A stretch of 64,000 nucleotides of DNA from Acetobacter aceti. GTDB lineage: Bacteria > Pseudomonadota > Alphaproteobacteria > Acetobacterales > Acetobacteraceae. The stretch lies in the NCBI RefSeq assembly GCF_002005445.1, contig NZ_CP014692.1, positions 2,852,501 through 2,916,500 on the forward strand, written 5' to 3'. Made by a program: the position numbers and the translations under genes. Within the stretch, counting starts at the first letter, position 1, and each line of letters starts with the position of its first letter. Shown here piece after piece: positions 18,447 to 29,076 of the stretch. Under the pieces are notes generated by a model. It did no database searches and was not told where the DNA came from. It was given only the letters and a program-made list of their open reading frames with translations.

Positions 18447-18650
18447 ATGCCCAAGATGAAGACGAAATCGTCGGTCAAGAAGCGGTTCAAGATCACCGCG
18501 ACCGGCAAGGTGCTCTGCGGTCCTGGCAACAAGCGCCACGGCCTTATCAACCGTTCACAGAAGATGAAGCGCACCAACCGTGGTCCCCAGACCATGACGG
18601 AAATGGACGCCAAGACTGTGAAGCAGTGGGCCCCCTACGGGCTGGCTTGA
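18447..18650 (+). CDS. rpmI: 50S ribosomal protein L35
   Basis: A 67-residue basic protein with the L35 pattern [14 protein letters not shown] and [10 protein letters not shown]. The ATG at 18447 follows AAGGAG at a 6-base gap; the longer open frame from 18318 is leader, not coding. It forms a two-gene operon with rplT 14 bases downstream; infC, often the first gene of this operon, is not adjacent. Confidence 0.96.
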   Translation: MPKMKTKSSVKKRFKITATGKVLCGPGNKRHGLINRSQKMKRTNRGPQTMTEMDAKTVKQWAPYGLA

Positions 18651-18664
18651 GGAGCACTTTATAA

Positions 18665-19024
18665 ATGGCACGTGTTAAGCGGGGCGTAACGACGCACGCC
18701 CGTCACAAGAAAGTTCTCAAGCTCTCCAAGGGCTTCCGTGGACGTTCCTCCACGAACTATCGCATTGCGATGGAGCGTCTCGAAAAGTCGCTTCAGTACG
18801 CCTACCGCGATCGTCGTAACAAGAAGCGCGAATTCCGCGCCCTGTGGATCCAGCGTATCAACGCTGCCGTTCGCGAGCATGGCCTGACCTACAGCCGTTT
18901 CATCAACGGTCTGGACAAGGCTGGCATCGAGATCGACCGTAAGGTTCTGGCAGCCATCGCATTCGATGACGCCGCCACTTTCGGTGAAATCGTAAAGAAG
19001 GCTCAGGCTGCTCTCGCTGCCTGA
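18665..19024 (+). CDS. rplT: 50S ribosomal protein L20
   Basis: A 119-residue protein matching L20 along its length ([32 protein letters not shown]). It binds 23S rRNA early in assembly and represses its own operon in other bacteria. A GAGGAG box lies upstream of the ATG. The operon ends at the terminator at 19051-19078. Confidence 0.97.
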   Translation: MARVKRGVTTHARHKKVLKLSKGFRGRSSTNYRIAMERLEKSLQYAYRDRRNKKREFRALWIQRINAAVREHGLTYSRFINGLDKAGIEIDRKVLAAIAFDDAATFGEIVKKAQAALAA

Positions 19025-19050
19025 CTGCCGCCTTCAAAGACGCCATAAGA

Positions 19051-19078
19051 AAGCCGCCTCTCCGGGCGGCTTTTTTTA
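19051..19078 (+). terminator. Rho-independent terminator of rpmI-rplT
   Basis: An 8-bp perfect stem (19051-19058 with 19065-19072), a 6-base loop, and a run of T residues to 19077 lie 26 bases after the rplT stop. Confidence 0.9.
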
Positions 19079-19213
19079 TGGCATTCTTCAGATGCGCTGA
19101 CTTTGCAATCTTCCAGAAACAGGCCCGATCCGGGCTCGGCTCCAGGCGAACCGGAGCATGGGAGCCCCATTCTCATTTTTAGAACTATAGCCGGGCAGGC
19201 CACGTGCTGTTCA

Positions 19214-19765
19214 TCAGGCTCTTTTACGGCCCACAAGGCGCTGCATCGCACAGCGGCTACCGTGGAGAAAACCATGTCGGCTTTCTTCTTCCAGAATCGC
19301 CTTAAGCCCATTGTCCAGTTCATTTCCAGCAAGCACGACGAACCCCTTTCTGGCGTAAAAGGGCGCATTCCAGGGCACATCGCAAAATGTCGTCAGAGTG
19401 ATTGCTGTCAGATGATTCTTCTCGGCCCACACTGCAAGTGTCTCAAGAAGAGCTGCTCCAATACCGTTGCCCTGCATGCACTCCACAACTGACATTTCCA
19501 TAATATGCATGCGCACGCCTTCCCTACGGGTGCTCAGAAACGCCACCGGATTGCCTGTCTCATCAACTGCGACCCAGCATGTCTCCGCAGCGATACAGGC
19601 CTCATGCCTTTTTTCTGATATGGGTTCGTCATCAGCAATCCATGCAAGAGACGGAATATTGCGGAAGGCCTGAGCGGCGGACCTCTCGATATCAGGCAGC
19701 AGAGCAGCGTCTGCATGTCGAGCCTTGCGAATACTGAAAGAGAGTGTGGGCTTTACCAGTCTCAC
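19214..19765 (-). CDS. GNAT family N-acetyltransferase
   Basis: A 183-residue GNAT enzyme. The acetyl-CoA-binding signature is E-M-S-V-V-E-C-M-Q-G-N-G-I-G-A-A-L-L (residues ~92-109, Q/R-x-x-G-x-G/A), followed by the beta5 region (A-I-T-L-T-T-F) and F-Y-A-R-K-G-F. The substrate is unknown. It is a single gene with no obvious partner, and the ~270 bases upstream show nothing recognisable. Confidence 0.85.
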   Translation of the reverse strand: MRLVKPTLSFSIRKARHADAALLPDIERSAAQAFRNIPSLAWIADDEPISEKRHEACIAAETCWVAVDETGNPVAFLSTRREGVRMHIMEMSVVECMQGNGIGAALLETLAVWAEKNHLTAITLTTFCDVPWNAPFYARKGFVVLAGNELDNGLKAILEEESRHGFLHGSRCAMQRLVGRKRA

Positions 19766-20034
19766 GATCGCTTCTGTCCTGATACTCCGTGTCCGTTTCC
19801 CACCCTGGCGACGCGGAGTCAGTGTGCCTCAACTGAAAATATTGATGGAGGAGTCAGTGTCTCCAACAGTCGCGCGCAGGCCGCAAATGCGCTGTGTGCT
19901 AGCCGGATGAACGTCTAAGCACACATCCATTCAGGAACTGATTGAAAGAACATATGTTATCTCGTGATGGCGCAGGGGAATCGCCGGTCTTCCGGCCGAA
20001 GCCGACACGATCATAAAAAATCCCATCGCAACAT

Positions 20035-20427
20035 TTAAGCGGCAGGAATCTCTACCGGCCGGTTATCCTCACCCACCGCCACAAACACGAACTTTCCATG
20101 TGTCACCAGTTGCCGCTCACTGGACTGCCGCACACGCCGCCACGCCTGCACCCCAATCGTCATGGACGTGCGGCCGACCTTGAGAATGTCCGTATAGACC
20201 GACAGTTCATCGCCCACCGCCATCGGCGCAAGGAAGGAGACGCCGTCAATGGCGACTGTCACCGTTTTTGAACCAGCCCGCATGCCCGCCGCCGAGCCGG
20301 CCGCCAGATCCATCTGGGACATCACCCACCCGCCAAAAACATCCCCTGCGGCGTTGGTATTGCTCGGCATGGCGATGACACGGATGGTCAGTTCACCCGA
20401 TGGCTCTTTGATCTCGTTTGACAGCAT
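20035..20427 (-). CDS. yciA: Acyl-CoA thioesterase, YciA-like hotdog fold
   Basis: A 130-residue hotdog thioesterase from the ATG at 20427 (a GTG at 20439 is possible). Conserved features are N-A-A-G-D-V-F-G-G-W-V-M-S-Q-M-D, with its catalytic Asp and the D-V-F-G-G turn, then V-D/G-V-S-F and H-G-K-F-V-F-V-A-V. YciA enzymes hydrolyse acyl-CoAs to the free acid and CoA. It lies downstream of ygfZ-hisI on the same strand but is separated by ~90 bases, so co-transcription is uncertain. Confidence 0.88.
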   Translation of the reverse strand: MLSNEIKEPSGELTIRVIAMPSNTNAAGDVFGGWVMSQMDLAAGSAAGMRAGSKTVTVAIDGVSFLAPMAVGDELSVYTDILKVGRTSMTIGVQAWRRVRQSSERQLVTHGKFVFVAVGEDNRPVEIPAA

Positions 20428-20517
20428 GGACGTCCTCACTTTCGCCTGGCGTAGCGATATCGAGAATGAGCGAAAAGGATGCCGTCGGCAACTGACGTCC
20501 TCGTTGGTTGCGCTCTG

Positions 20518-20946
20518 TTAGGGGCCGTAAAGCGCTTCAGGTGTAACGAGGGGATCCGAAATCGTCTTCAGCCCTTCCGGCCCGAACTGCCGGTAGAAAC
20601 AGCTCCGCCGTCCTGTGTGACAGGCCACACCTGTCTGATCCACCAGCAGCAGGATCGCATCGCCATCGCAGTCAAGCCGTGCTTCGATCAGTTTCTGCAC
20701 CTGACCGGATGTCTCGCCCTTGCGCCACAGCGCCTTGCGGCTGCGCGACCAGTAACAGACCTGCCCTGTCAGCAATGTTTCCCTGAGCGCATCGCGGTTG
20801 AGCCATGCGACCATCAGCACTTCACCGCTGTCATGCTGTTGCGCAATGCCGCAGACAAGACCGGACGCATCAAACGCAACACGTTCCAGTTCACTTTCCA
20901 CGGATTCAGCCGTCGGGCGGATGGTTTCCTGTTGAGCGGTTTTCAC
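20518..20946 (-). CDS. hisI: Phosphoribosyl-AMP cyclohydrolase
   Basis: A 142-residue HisI that opens the purine ring of phosphoribosyl-AMP in histidine synthesis. Metal-binding motifs are visible: W-S-R-S-R-K-A-L-W-R-K-G-E-T-S-G, D-C-D-G-D-A and C-H-T-G-R-R-S-C-F-Y. I chose the GTG at 20946 because it overlaps the ygfZ stop (GTGA); an open upstream extension to 21096 lies inside ygfZ and does not resemble HisI. The gene is apart from other his genes, and HisE is not fused. Confidence 0.93.
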   Translation of the reverse strand: MKTAQQETIRPTAESVESELERVAFDASGLVCGIAQQHDSGEVLMVAWLNRDALRETLLTGQVCYWSRSRKALWRKGETSGQVQKLIEARLDCDGDAILLLVDQTGVACHTGRRSCFYRQFGPEGLKTISDPLVTPEALYGP

Positions 20947-21815
20947 GGTGATACTTCCCCCAGACCAGCGGCCTGACTGTTTTTCTCTGCTGCCTGCACG
21001 GTCGCAAACCATGTGGGCACGCGCGGCACAATCCGGTGGCCTTCCGCTTCCAGATGAAGGTCTACAGAGTCGGGCTTCAGAAACGCCAGACCGCAATGGT
21101 CGTGACTGGAGCGGATCTGCCCGATTTCACGGCCGTCGGCGGTCACAGCCGTTCCCGGCGCAGGCAGAACGGCTTCGGACGCGACAGGCACCAGCCGCCG
21201 CTTGACGAGACCACGGTAGTGGGTCCGCGCTGTCATCTCCTGCCCCATGTAGCAGCCCTTGGTCCATGAAACGCCGTTGAGCAGATCGAAATTGGCCTCC
21301 AGAAGAAGAGTCTTTTCAGCCTCACAGTCCCGGACACCATCAGGCAATCCGAGCACGAGACGGTGCAGGTCATATGTCGCAGCATCCGCTTTCGCGGCGG
21401 CTGACGGTTCCAGCATGAGGAGACGCCATCCCGCTTCCGGGAGGCGCGGGTCCGGCACGACAATCGCGTTTTCCACGGTCGCGACATCAGGCAGGCCACC
21501 CCATGCCGCATGAACGACAAGGCGGGTTTCCTGAATGCTCACGTCGGAGCGAAGACGGAATCTTGAAAGCGTTGCAACCAGCATGGCGCTCTGCGATGAG
21601 GCGCAGTCGATCAGGAGACAGGGCTCGTCAGGATCAGCGATAATGAAGAAATCGGCTTTCCAGCGTCCCTGCGGTGTGAGCAGAGCGGCCCATACGGCCT
21701 TGCCCGGTTCCACAGTTTCTACATCGTTGGACACCAGTCCCTGAAGGAACCTGACGCGGTCCTCACCTCTGACGGCTATCACCGCCCGGTCAGTCAGGTG
21801 AGTAAAATAAGTCAT
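20943..21815 (-). CDS. ygfZ: Folate-binding YgfZ/CAF17 family protein
   Basis: A 290-residue GcvT-like protein with the family's diagnostic K-G-C-Y-M-G-Q-E motif near residue 200 and the folate-binding N-terminal lobe (G-E-D-R-V-R-F-L-Q-G-L-V-S-N-D-V). YgfZ assists maturation or repair of certain Fe-S enzymes such as the tRNA methylthiotransferase MiaB. It is coupled to hisI by a GTGA overlap. Confidence 0.92.
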   Translation of the reverse strand: MTYFTHLTDRAVIAVRGEDRVRFLQGLVSNDVETVEPGKAVWAALLTPQGRWKADFFIIADPDEPCLLIDCASSQSAMLVATLSRFRLRSDVSIQETRLVVHAAWGGLPDVATVENAIVVPDPRLPEAGWRLLMLEPSAAAKADAATYDLHRLVLGLPDGVRDCEAEKTLLLEANFDLLNGVSWTKGCYMGQEMTARTHYRGLVKRRLVPVASEAVLPAPGTAVTADGREIGQIRSSHDHCGLAFLKPDSVDLHLEAEGHRIVPRVPTWFATVQAAEKNSQAAGLGEVSP

Positions 21816-21949
21816 TGTCTATCTCCCGGAGGTCTGTGACCTCGTCGTTCCTGTAGAGGCGTCCGGAAGATTGGTCTTCACCCCACTCCATACAAGTGAC
21901 AAGTTCTACATTTTCAGGAAAGGAATCTCACTTTCCTATTAGTGACACT

Positions 21950-23131
21950 CTAAATTTCCTCGCGAATGGGTCTGCTTCTCTCGCTGGCGGTCTTCAACTG
22001 CCCGCAGGCCGCCAGAATATCACGTCCACGCGGCGTACGGATCGGCGAGGCAAAACCGGCATCCATGACGATCTGGGCAAATTTCGCCTGCTGCTCGCGG
22101 GTTGAAGGCTTATAGTCACTGCCGGGCCAGATGTTGAACGGGATCAGGTTCACCTTGGCCGGAATACCACGAATCAGGCGCACCAGTTCGCGGGCGTCGG
22201 CCTCGCTGTCATTGATGCCGCGCAGCATTATATATTCAAACGTGATGCGTCGTGCATTGCTCGCCGCCGGATAGCGACGGCAGGCCGCGATCACTTCCTC
22301 GATAGGATATTTCCGGTTGAGCGGCACGATCTGGTCACGCAGGTCATTGCGGACGGCATGCAGCGACACCGCGAGATTGATCCCGAGTTCATCGCCGCAG
22401 CGATCCATCAGCGGCACGACACCGGACGTGGACAGTGTGATGCGCCGACGCGACAGGCCGATCCCCTCCCCGTCCATGATGATCCGCATGGCCTTGGCCA
22501 CATTCTCGTAATTATAGAGCGGCTCGCCCATGCCCATGAGAACAATGGTGGAAAGCAGGCGTGGCGTATCACCCTTCAGGCTGGGCCATTCATTATAGGA
22601 ATCGCGCGCGGCCATGAACTGGCCGACGATTTCCGCCGCGCCGAGATTACGCACCAGCTTCTGCGTGCCGGTATGGCAGAAGGTGCAGGACAGAGTGCAG
22701 CCCACCTGCGAGGAAATGCAGACCGCGCCACGATCCTCACGCCGATCCGGGATGTAGACCGTCTCGGCTTCCTGCCCGTCGCGGAATCGGAACAGGAATT
22801 TGCGCGTCTCGTCCTGTGAGGTCTGCACGACCGCAGGCTCCGGTCGCCCGACAATGAACCGCTCCGCAAGCTTCTGCTGAAGCGGCTTGGCGATACTGCT
22901 CATCTTCGTGAAATCGGTCACGCCCTGATGGTAAATCCAGTGCCAGAGCTGCTTGGTGCGGAACGGTTTCTCGCCAATGGCGACCAGTTCTTCGGTCAGT
23001 TCCTCGCGCGACAGCCCGACAAGGTCGCGGCGACCATCGGCAAGCTGGATCGGCGGCGGTGAGAACAGCGCCGACTTCGCGAGAATCCGCTCCCGGTCGG
23101 CGGCGTCAAGCGCGAAGTCCGTGTCGCTCAT
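21950..23131 (-). CDS. rlmN: 23S rRNA / tRNA adenine-C2 methyltransferase RlmN
   Basis: A 393-residue radical SAM enzyme. The CxxxCxxC cluster is in [14 protein letters not shown]; a C-terminal A-A-C-G-Q-L carries the second catalytic Cys. The N-terminal ~100 residues are the RlmN-specific domain ([13 protein letters not shown]). It methylates A2503 of 23S rRNA and A37 of some tRNAs through a methyl-Cys intermediate. It is divergent from the peptide deformylase-like gene at 23303. Confidence 0.96.
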   Translation of the reverse strand: MSDTDFALDAADRERILAKSALFSPPPIQLADGRRDLVGLSREELTEELVAIGEKPFRTKQLWHWIYHQGVTDFTKMSSIAKPLQQKLAERFIVGRPEPAVVQTSQDETRKFLFRFRDGQEAETVYIPDRREDRGAVCISSQVGCTLSCTFCHTGTQKLVRNLGAAEIVGQFMAARDSYNEWPSLKGDTPRLLSTIVLMGMGEPLYNYENVAKAMRIIMDGEGIGLSRRRITLSTSGVVPLMDRCGDELGINLAVSLHAVRNDLRDQIVPLNRKYPIEEVIAACRRYPAASNARRITFEYIMLRGINDSEADARELVRLIRGIPAKVNLIPFNIWPGSDYKPSTREQQAKFAQIVMDAGFASPIRTPRGRDILAACGQLKTASERSRPIREEI

Positions 23132-23302
23132 AACCTTGTCTCTTCCTGTTCAGTCGAAAATGATCGTAAACGCGGGCTCCTACCACGGGCAGCCGGGAAA
23201 TTGGAGAAAAATCGGCAACCGCCGCGCCATGCAGGCATTGCTCTTCCGGACAGCACCTCATTAAACAGCAGATCCCTGCGCCTTATCCAGATAGAGACCG
23301 CC

Positions 23303-23800
23303 ATGGCCCTGCGTCCGATTGTGACCTTCCCCGATCAGAAGCTGCGGCTTGTCGCCAAGCCCGTCACCTGTTTCGACGAGGCTCTCCGGTCTCTGGCCAT
23401 GGACCTTCTCGACACCATGCGCGCCGCTCCGGGAATAGGGATTACCGCTCCCCATGTCGGTGTTGCCCGGCGTGTCGTCGTGCTGGAGCTTCCCGATGCG
23501 CCCACACCACAAATCTACGTCAATCCAGAGATTATCGAGATCTCGAAGGAGACAATCCGTCTGGAGGAAGGCAGCATTTCCATGCCGGGCGTCACCGGTC
23601 TGGTCGAACGCTCTGCCCGTGTCCGCGTCCGCTATCAGGATATGGAGGGCATCGGGCACATTGAAGATGCGGAAGGGCTCCGTGCTGCCTGCCATCAGCA
23701 TGAGATCGATCAGTTGAACGGCCAGTTCTGGACCCAGCGCCTCTCACCGTTAAGACGCGGAAAAGTCATGGCCCTGTTTGAGAAACTTCGCCGTCGATAA
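23303..23800 (+). CDS. Peptide deformylase-like protein lacking metal ligands
   Basis: A 165-residue protein aligned end to end with peptide deformylases, starting at ATG 23303 (M-A-L-R-P-I-V-T-F-P-D). The three family motifs are altered: G-x-G-x-A-A-x-Q reads G-I-G-I-T-A-P-H (residues 44-51), E-G-C-L-S reads E-G-S-I-S (Cys to Ser at 91), and H-E-x-x-H reads H-E-I-D-Q (second His to Gln at 137). Two of three zinc/iron ligands are therefore missing while the catalytic Glu134 remains. Classical activity is unlikely; a true def gene should exist elsewhere. It is monocistronic. Confidence 0.88.
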   Translation: MALRPIVTFPDQKLRLVAKPVTCFDEALRSLAMDLLDTMRAAPGIGITAPHVGVARRVVVLELPDAPTPQIYVNPEIIEISKETIRLEEGSISMPGVTGLVERSARVRVRYQDMEGIGHIEDAEGLRAACHQHEIDQLNGQFWTQRLSPLRRGKVMALFEKLRRR

Positions 23801-24102
23801 TGTAGTCACCGGCAACGCCACCCACAGCATGCGTGTTCCCGGCCGCTGGAATATGACTTTCACGTATTATGTAACGCCCACATACATTGATTAAGGCTCG
23901 TGACCATTCGTTACGCATTTACATTTATCAGTCATTGATGTGATAGCGTCCCGACTTATGGGATGACCTATCCTTTCTTTTCTCTCAGGTGGCACTTCAT
24001 GCGTTTCAGGCAGTTCCCTACAGGAGACATATCTCCTGTCTGGCCGTGGATGCACATTTTGAATGCGCGGACGGCAGACGACCTCGGACCCTTCGCTCCT
24101 TC

Positions 24103-25047
24103 ATGACATCCATCACTGTGCCTACCGGCAGAGATCGTATTGGCGGTTATCTGACCGGACTGGCGTTCAACGGCGGCGTCGGGCTGATGCGTCTGCTCGG
24201 CATAGGGCTGTCTTCCGGCCTTGGCGGCCTTCTCGCAGGAACCATTGGCCCGCTTCTGCCTGTCTCGCGCGTTGCCAGAGGCAATCTCACGCTCGCCTTC
24301 CCCGACATGGACAGAAAACAGCAGAAGAGAATTGTCCGGGGCGCCTGGAACAATCTTGGGCGCGTCGTCGGGGAGTTTTCCCATCTCAAAAAGATGGAAT
24401 GCACTCCGTCGGGACCGGGCTGGGAGATTTCAGGTCAGGAACATATCGAGGCTGCGCGGAAAAACGGCCTGCCGCCTCTGTTCTTCTCGGCTCATCTGGG
24501 CAACTGGGAAATGATTCTGCCCATTGCTGGCGCACTGGGTCTGCCGGTCGGCGGTGTGTACCGGGCATCGTCAAACCCCGTGGTCGAGCGTCTGATCCAG
24601 CAACTCCGCAGTGAGGCAGGGCATGGAACGCGGATGTTTCCCAAGGGAGCGCGAGGCGCGCGCGACATCATCGGCCATCTGAGCGCTGGCGGCACACTGG
24701 GACTTCTGGTGGACCAGAAAATGAACGACGGCATCGCCGTTCCGTTCTTCGGACAGACGGCGTGGACAGCCCCTGCCCTTGCCCAGCTTGCCGCGCGGTT
24801 TGAGCGCAACATCGTGCCGATCCATGTCGTGCGGATCGGCACGGCCCGGTTCCGGCTGGTGTGCGAGCCCGCCCTGACTTTCACCATGACAGGCGAGCGC
24901 ACAGCCGATCAGTTGTCGATCATGAAGGCCGTGAACGCGCATCTTGAAGGCTGGATCAGAGCCGAACCCCAACAGTGGCTGTGGTTTCATCGTCGATGGC
25001 CGAAAACAATGGTGAGTTCGGCGGTTCATGAGGATATGGCCGCGTAA
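24103..25047 (+). CDS. LpxL/HtrB-like lysophospholipid/lipid A acyltransferase
   Basis: A 314-residue protein from the ATG at 24103; the open frame begins at 23989 but the first 38 residues are not family-like. The acyltransferase motif H-x4-D/E appears as H-L-G-N-W-E near residue 127; then F-P-K-G-A-R-G, L-L-V-D-Q-K-M-N-D-G-I-A-V-P-F-F-G, and the C-terminal W-L-W-F-H-R-R-W-P all match the LpxL/LpxM family. It probably adds a secondary acyl chain to lipid A at the inner membrane. The substrate chain length cannot be read from sequence. Confidence 0.88.
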   Translation: MTSITVPTGRDRIGGYLTGLAFNGGVGLMRLLGIGLSSGLGGLLAGTIGPLLPVSRVARGNLTLAFPDMDRKQQKRIVRGAWNNLGRVVGEFSHLKKMECTPSGPGWEISGQEHIEAARKNGLPPLFFSAHLGNWEMILPIAGALGLPVGGVYRASSNPVVERLIQQLRSEAGHGTRMFPKGARGARDIIGHLSAGGTLGLLVDQKMNDGIAVPFFGQTAWTAPALAQLAARFERNIVPIHVVRIGTARFRLVCEPALTFTMTGERTADQLSIMKAVNAHLEGWIRAEPQQWLWFHRRWPKTMVSSAVHEDMAA

Positions 25048-25406
25048 GCGACTTATTTAACTGAGAGGCAAAGGCTGCTTATTGGGCTGTCATGAGGCAG
25101 CTTTCTGTTTGCGCGTTTCAGGTCATTCGGAAAGATTACAGAACACCGCCTTTTTGAAAAAAGATGGCGCCCAAAGCGTCTGGTTTATACCAGAGGTGGT
25201 GAAGATTGACCTGTCGATGAGAGCATCCGGGCTCAGCCCGGACCCGGCAGGAACCACAGGCCGTCACAGCCCGGTTTGCTGATCATAAAACGGTTTACAA
25301 AGGCGAGCCTTTGCCGGGTTCCGGCGCAGAGCCCTGCCAATCCTGCACCGGCCAGTATACGGGATCGGCCAGTCTCATACAGCCCAAAGGCCAGACCCGC
25401 CGGGTA
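25048..25406. other. Convergent intergenic region with no gene
   Basis: About 360 bases between the acyltransferase and tlyA. A short GC-rich hairpin lies around 25228-25243 (CCGGGCTCAGCCCGG), but with no T-run. I see no supported gene. Confidence 0.5.
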
Positions 25407-26150
25407 TTACCCCGTCCGGCGTGCGCCGATCAGAAACTCACGGTTCCCTTCCGGTCCGGTGATCGGGCTGGCTTCCACGCCCAGCACTTCCCATCCCGGC
25501 AGGGTCTTCCACCAGTCGGAAATCATGGTGCAGACCTGCTCATGAATGGCAGGATCACGCACGACGCCTTTCGCCCCCACATGCTCACGCCCGGCTTCGA
25601 ACTGAGGCTTGATCAGCGCAACAGCCCACGCATCCGGTAAGGTGAGCGACAGTGCGGCAGGCAGCACCGTACGCAGACCAATAAAGCTGGCGTCACACAC
25701 GACCGCACCGATGGGATCAGGGATAAGCGTCGCGTCCAGCGCCCGGGCATTCTGCTTTTCCATGACCACGACACGGGGGTCGGAGCGCAGCTTCCACGCC
25801 AGTTGGCCATGCCCGACATCCACGGCATAGACCTTGCTCGCACCATTGGTCAGCAGAACATCCGTAAAGCCGCCAGTGGACGCCCCAACATCCAGACCGA
25901 TCCGTCCTTCCGCAGAAAAACCGAAAAACGGAAGCGCATGGGAGAGCTTCAGCCCTCCACGCGAAACCCACGGATGGTCCTGTCCCTTGAGCGCCAGAGG
26001 CGCTTCTTCAGGCAGGAGATCCCCTGCTTTCGCGATACGCCGGTCACTCGTGTAGACAAGCCCCGCCATGATGAGAGCCTGCGCCTTGGTCCGGCTTTCG
26101 ACCAGTCCCCGATCAACGAGGAGCTGGTCTACGCGGCGCTTCGCCATCAA
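25407..26150 (-). CDS. tlyA: TlyA family rRNA 2'-O-methyltransferase
   Basis: A 247-residue protein with an N-terminal S4 RNA-binding domain ([18 protein letters not shown]) and a Rossmann methyltransferase domain ([13 protein letters not shown]). TlyA modifies ribosomal RNA; members were once called hemolysins. Start codons at 26150 and 26147 both fit. It begins directly after the dxs stop, closing the xseB-ispA-dxs-tlyA cluster common in alphaproteobacteria. Confidence 0.93.
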   Translation of the reverse strand: MMAKRRVDQLLVDRGLVESRTKAQALIMAGLVYTSDRRIAKAGDLLPEEAPLALKGQDHPWVSRGGLKLSHALPFFGFSAEGRIGLDVGASTGGFTDVLLTNGASKVYAVDVGHGQLAWKLRSDPRVVVMEKQNARALDATLIPDPIGAVVCDASFIGLRTVLPAALSLTLPDAWAVALIKPQFEAGREHVGAKGVVRDPAIHEQVCTMISDWWKTLPGWEVLGVEASPITGPEGNREFLIGARRTG

Positions 26151-28133
26151 TCAGGCGATCTGCTCGCTCACACTCACCCCGATTGCGTTGAGCGCTGTCT
26201 GGACGATGTGAGGGGCGTTGAGGTGAGCGGTGTTGTATTGCTCGAACTGGCTGTCGTGGTCGATGAAGATGTCCGGGAGCGTCATGGTGCGCAGGCGGAC
26301 AGTGTCGAGCAGGCCGGTCTTCGAGAGATGCTGGGCGACCAGCGAGCCGAAGCCGCCGACGGAGCCTTCCTCGATGGTGATCAGCACGGCGTGGTTGCGC
26401 GCCAGCTGTTCGAGCAGTTCCGTGTCCAGCGGCTTGGCGAAACGGGCGTCGGCCACCGTCGGCGGCAGGCCGTGCGCGGCGAGCTGGTCGGCGGCCTTGA
26501 GCGCCTCCTCCAGACGCGGACCAAGCGACAGGATGGCGATGCCGCCCTTCTCGCGCCCGGACTGCTGGCCCATCTCGCGGACGATGCGGCCCTTGCCGAT
26601 CTGGATGATCCCGCCCTTCGCGGGCAGCTCCAGACCATAGGTGTTGCCGCGCGGATACCGCAGCGCGATCGGGCCTTCGTCGAACTCGCAGGCCGTGGCC
26701 GTCATGTTCAGAAGCTCGATCTCGTCGGACGGCGCCATGATGGTCATGCCCGGCAGGCAGCCCAGATAGGCGATGTCGAACGAGCCCGCATGCGTCGCGC
26801 CGTCGGCGCCGACCAGACCGGCGCGGTCAATGGCGAAACGGACCGGCAGCTTCTGCAGCACCACGTCGTGCATGACCTGATCGTAGGCGCGCTGCAGGAA
26901 CGTGGAGTAGATCGCGCAGAACGGACGCAGCCCTTCCGTCGCCATGCCGGCGGCGAAGGTGACAGCGTGCTGCTCCGCGATGCCGACATCGAAGAACCGG
27001 TCGGGGAATTTGGTGGCGAACCTGTCGAGGCCCGTGCCGGACGGCATCGCGGCGGTGATGGCCGTGATGCGGTTGTCCGTGGAAGCGCGGTCGACCAGTT
27101 CGCGGGCGAAGATATTGGTCCAGGACGGCGGTCCCGGAGGGGCTTTCTTCTGCTCGCCGGTGACGACGTTGAACTTCGCCACGGCGTGATACTTGTCGCC
27201 CGCCGCCTCGGCCGGCTTGTAGCCGTGGCCCTTCTCGGTGATGACATGCAGCAGGATCGGGCCTTTATCCGTGTCGCGCAGATTGCGCAGGATCGGCACC
27301 AGCTGGGTCATGTCGTGGCCATCGACCGGGCCGACATAATAGAAACCCAGCTCCTCGAACAGCGTGCCGCCGGTGATCATGCCGCGGGCATATTCCTCGG
27401 CCTTCTTGGCGGTGCGTTCCAGACGGTCCGGCAGCTTTTTCACGAACTTTCCGGCGAGATCCCGCAGGCCCATGAACTGGCGCGACGACATCAGGCGGGA
27501 GAGGTAGTTCGACATCGAGCCGACGGGCGGCGCGATGGACATCTCGTTATCGTTGAGGATGACGATCAGCCGTTCCGCGCCCTCGCCGGCGACGGCGGCG
27601 TTGTTCATCGCCTCGTAGGCCATGCCGGCGGAGATCGAGCCGTCGCCGATCACGGCGATGACGTTGCGCTCGCGGTAGGACGGATCTTCCCCGGCGCGCA
27701 GATGGTGCGCGACCGCCATGCCGAGGCCGGACGAAATCGACGTTGAGGAATGGGCCGCGCCGAACGGGTCGTATTCGCTCTCCGAGCGGCGGGTGAAGCC
27801 CGACAGGCCGCCCGGCTGGCGCAGGGTGCGGATGCGGTCGCGGCGTCCGGTGATGATCTTGTGCGGGTAGGCCTGATGGCCCACGTCCCAGATCAGCCGG
27901 TCGTCGGGGGTGTCGAACACGGCGTGGATCGCGACCGTCAGTTCCACCACGCCCAGCGAGGCGCCAAGGTGGCCGCCTGTCGTGGACACCGTCTCGACCG
28001 TCTCCGAACGCAGCTCGTCCGCAACCTGCTTCAGCTGCTCGATCGAAAGGTTCCGAAGGTCAACAGGGTAGGAAACACGGTCCAGTAAAGGAAAACGACC
28101 CCGAGTGGGGATGGGTCCGGACGTATCGCTCAT
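26151..28133 (-). CDS. dxs: 1-deoxy-D-xylulose-5-phosphate synthase
   Basis: A 660-residue thiamine-diphosphate enzyme that condenses pyruvate and glyceraldehyde 3-phosphate in the first step of the MEP isoprenoid pathway. The ThDP motif is [19 protein letters not shown] near residue 165; the transketolase pyrimidine and C-terminal domains follow, with [15 protein letters not shown]. It starts 5 bases after ispA, which uses the pathway's products. A long opposite-strand frame over this gene is only a codon-bias shadow. Confidence 0.97.
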   Translation of the reverse strand: MSDTSGPIPTRGRFPLLDRVSYPVDLRNLSIEQLKQVADELRSETVETVSTTGGHLGASLGVVELTVAIHAVFDTPDDRLIWDVGHQAYPHKIITGRRDRIRTLRQPGGLSGFTRRSESEYDPFGAAHSSTSISSGLGMAVAHHLRAGEDPSYRERNVIAVIGDGSISAGMAYEAMNNAAVAGEGAERLIVILNDNEMSIAPPVGSMSNYLSRLMSSRQFMGLRDLAGKFVKKLPDRLERTAKKAEEYARGMITGGTLFEELGFYYVGPVDGHDMTQLVPILRNLRDTDKGPILLHVITEKGHGYKPAEAAGDKYHAVAKFNVVTGEQKKAPPGPPSWTNIFARELVDRASTDNRITAITAAMPSGTGLDRFATKFPDRFFDVGIAEQHAVTFAAGMATEGLRPFCAIYSTFLQRAYDQVMHDVVLQKLPVRFAIDRAGLVGADGATHAGSFDIAYLGCLPGMTIMAPSDEIELLNMTATACEFDEGPIALRYPRGNTYGLELPAKGGIIQIGKGRIVREMGQQSGREKGGIAILSLGPRLEEALKAADQLAAHGLPPTVADARFAKPLDTELLEQLARNHAVLITIEEGSVGGFGSLVAQHLSKTGLLDTVRLRTMTLPDIFIDHDSQFEQYNTAHLNAPHIVQTALNAIGVSVSEQIA

Positions 28134-28138
28134 GGCTC

Positions 28139-29068
28139 TCAGCTCCTGCGCTCTACGACGTAACGCGCAAGGTCGCGCAGCCGATCGGCTTTCTCACCAA
28201 AAATATCGAGGGCATGACAGGCCCGCTCGGCCAGCTTCCCAGCCTCCTTGCGAGCGCCGTCGATACCCAGCAGCGCCACGAAGGTCGACTTTTCCGCAGC
28301 CTGATCCTTGCCGGCTGTCTTGCCGAGTTCTTCCTCGGTCGCCGTTGCATCCAGCACGTCGTCCGCGATCTGGAAGGCCGCGCCGATATCACGGCCGTAA
28401 CTGGCGATGCGCTCACGCTGTTCGGGATTCGCGCCGCCCAGAATCGCGCCAGCCTCCGCCGAATAGCGGATCAGGCAACCGGTCTTCAGGGCGTGCAGAT
28501 GACTGACTTCCTTCAGGGAAAGGGCGCGGCCCTCGCCTTCCATGTCGATCATCTGGCCGCCGACCATGCCAGCCGCGCCGGAAGCCTGCGCCAGAGCCAG
28601 CACAAGCTGGACCCGCACGACGGCATCCGGATGGGTTTCAGTCTCGGCCAGCACCTCGAAGGCGCGCGTCTGGAGCGCGTCACCGGCGAGTATGGCGGTC
28701 GCCTCGTCAAACTTGCGATGGGCGGACGGCTGGCCCCGGCGGAGATCATCGTCATCCATCGCGGGCAGGTCATCATGCACGAGGGAGTAGGCATGCAGCA
28801 TCTCGACAGAGGCCGCTGCGCGATAGGCTCCTTCCTCGCCATTCTGTTCCGGGAACAGGGACGCCACTTCCGCCACAAGATACCCGCGCAGGCGCTTTCC
28901 ACCACCCAGCGTCGCATAGCGCATGGCGTCGATCACGCGCGCCTCAGGTCCATCCACGCGGGGGACCAGCCGGTCCAGCATGGCTTCCACGGCAGCGGCG
29001 CGCTGCTTGAGGGATGCGCTCAGCGCTTCGGCAGAGGTGGGATTTGTGCTTGCACCGGAGTTGGTCAT
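28139..29068 (-). CDS. ispA: Polyprenyl synthetase (farnesyl diphosphate synthase)
   Basis: A 309-residue prenyltransferase with the two Asp-rich motifs: [13 protein letters not shown] (first, followed by R-R-G) and the second, F-Q-I-A-D-D-V-L-D. It makes farnesyl diphosphate from IPP and DMAPP. The ATG at 29068 is preferred; a TTG at 29080 overlaps the xseB stop. It lies between xseB and dxs, the classic order. Confidence 0.93.
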   Translation of the reverse strand: MTNSGASTNPTSAEALSASLKQRAAAVEAMLDRLVPRVDGPEARVIDAMRYATLGGGKRLRGYLVAEVASLFPEQNGEEGAYRAAASVEMLHAYSLVHDDLPAMDDDDLRRGQPSAHRKFDEATAILAGDALQTRAFEVLAETETHPDAVVRVQLVLALAQASGAAGMVGGQMIDMEGEGRALSLKEVSHLHALKTGCLIRYSAEAGAILGGANPEQRERIASYGRDIGAAFQIADDVLDATATEEELGKTAGKDQAAEKSTFVALLGIDGARKEAGKLAERACHALDIFGEKADRLRDLARYVVERRS

Positions 29069-29076
29069 GACGAACT

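Noticed and set aside
20947..21096. N-terminal extension of HisI inside ygfZ
   Set aside because: The extension does not resemble HisI, and the GTG at 20946 gives a standard stop-start overlap.
25803..27746. 647-codon open frame on the plus strand opposite dxs and tlyA
   Set aside because: It is antisense to two genes with full catalytic motifs, shows no family pattern and has Arg/Gly/Asp-rich composition typical of GC-rich codon shadows.
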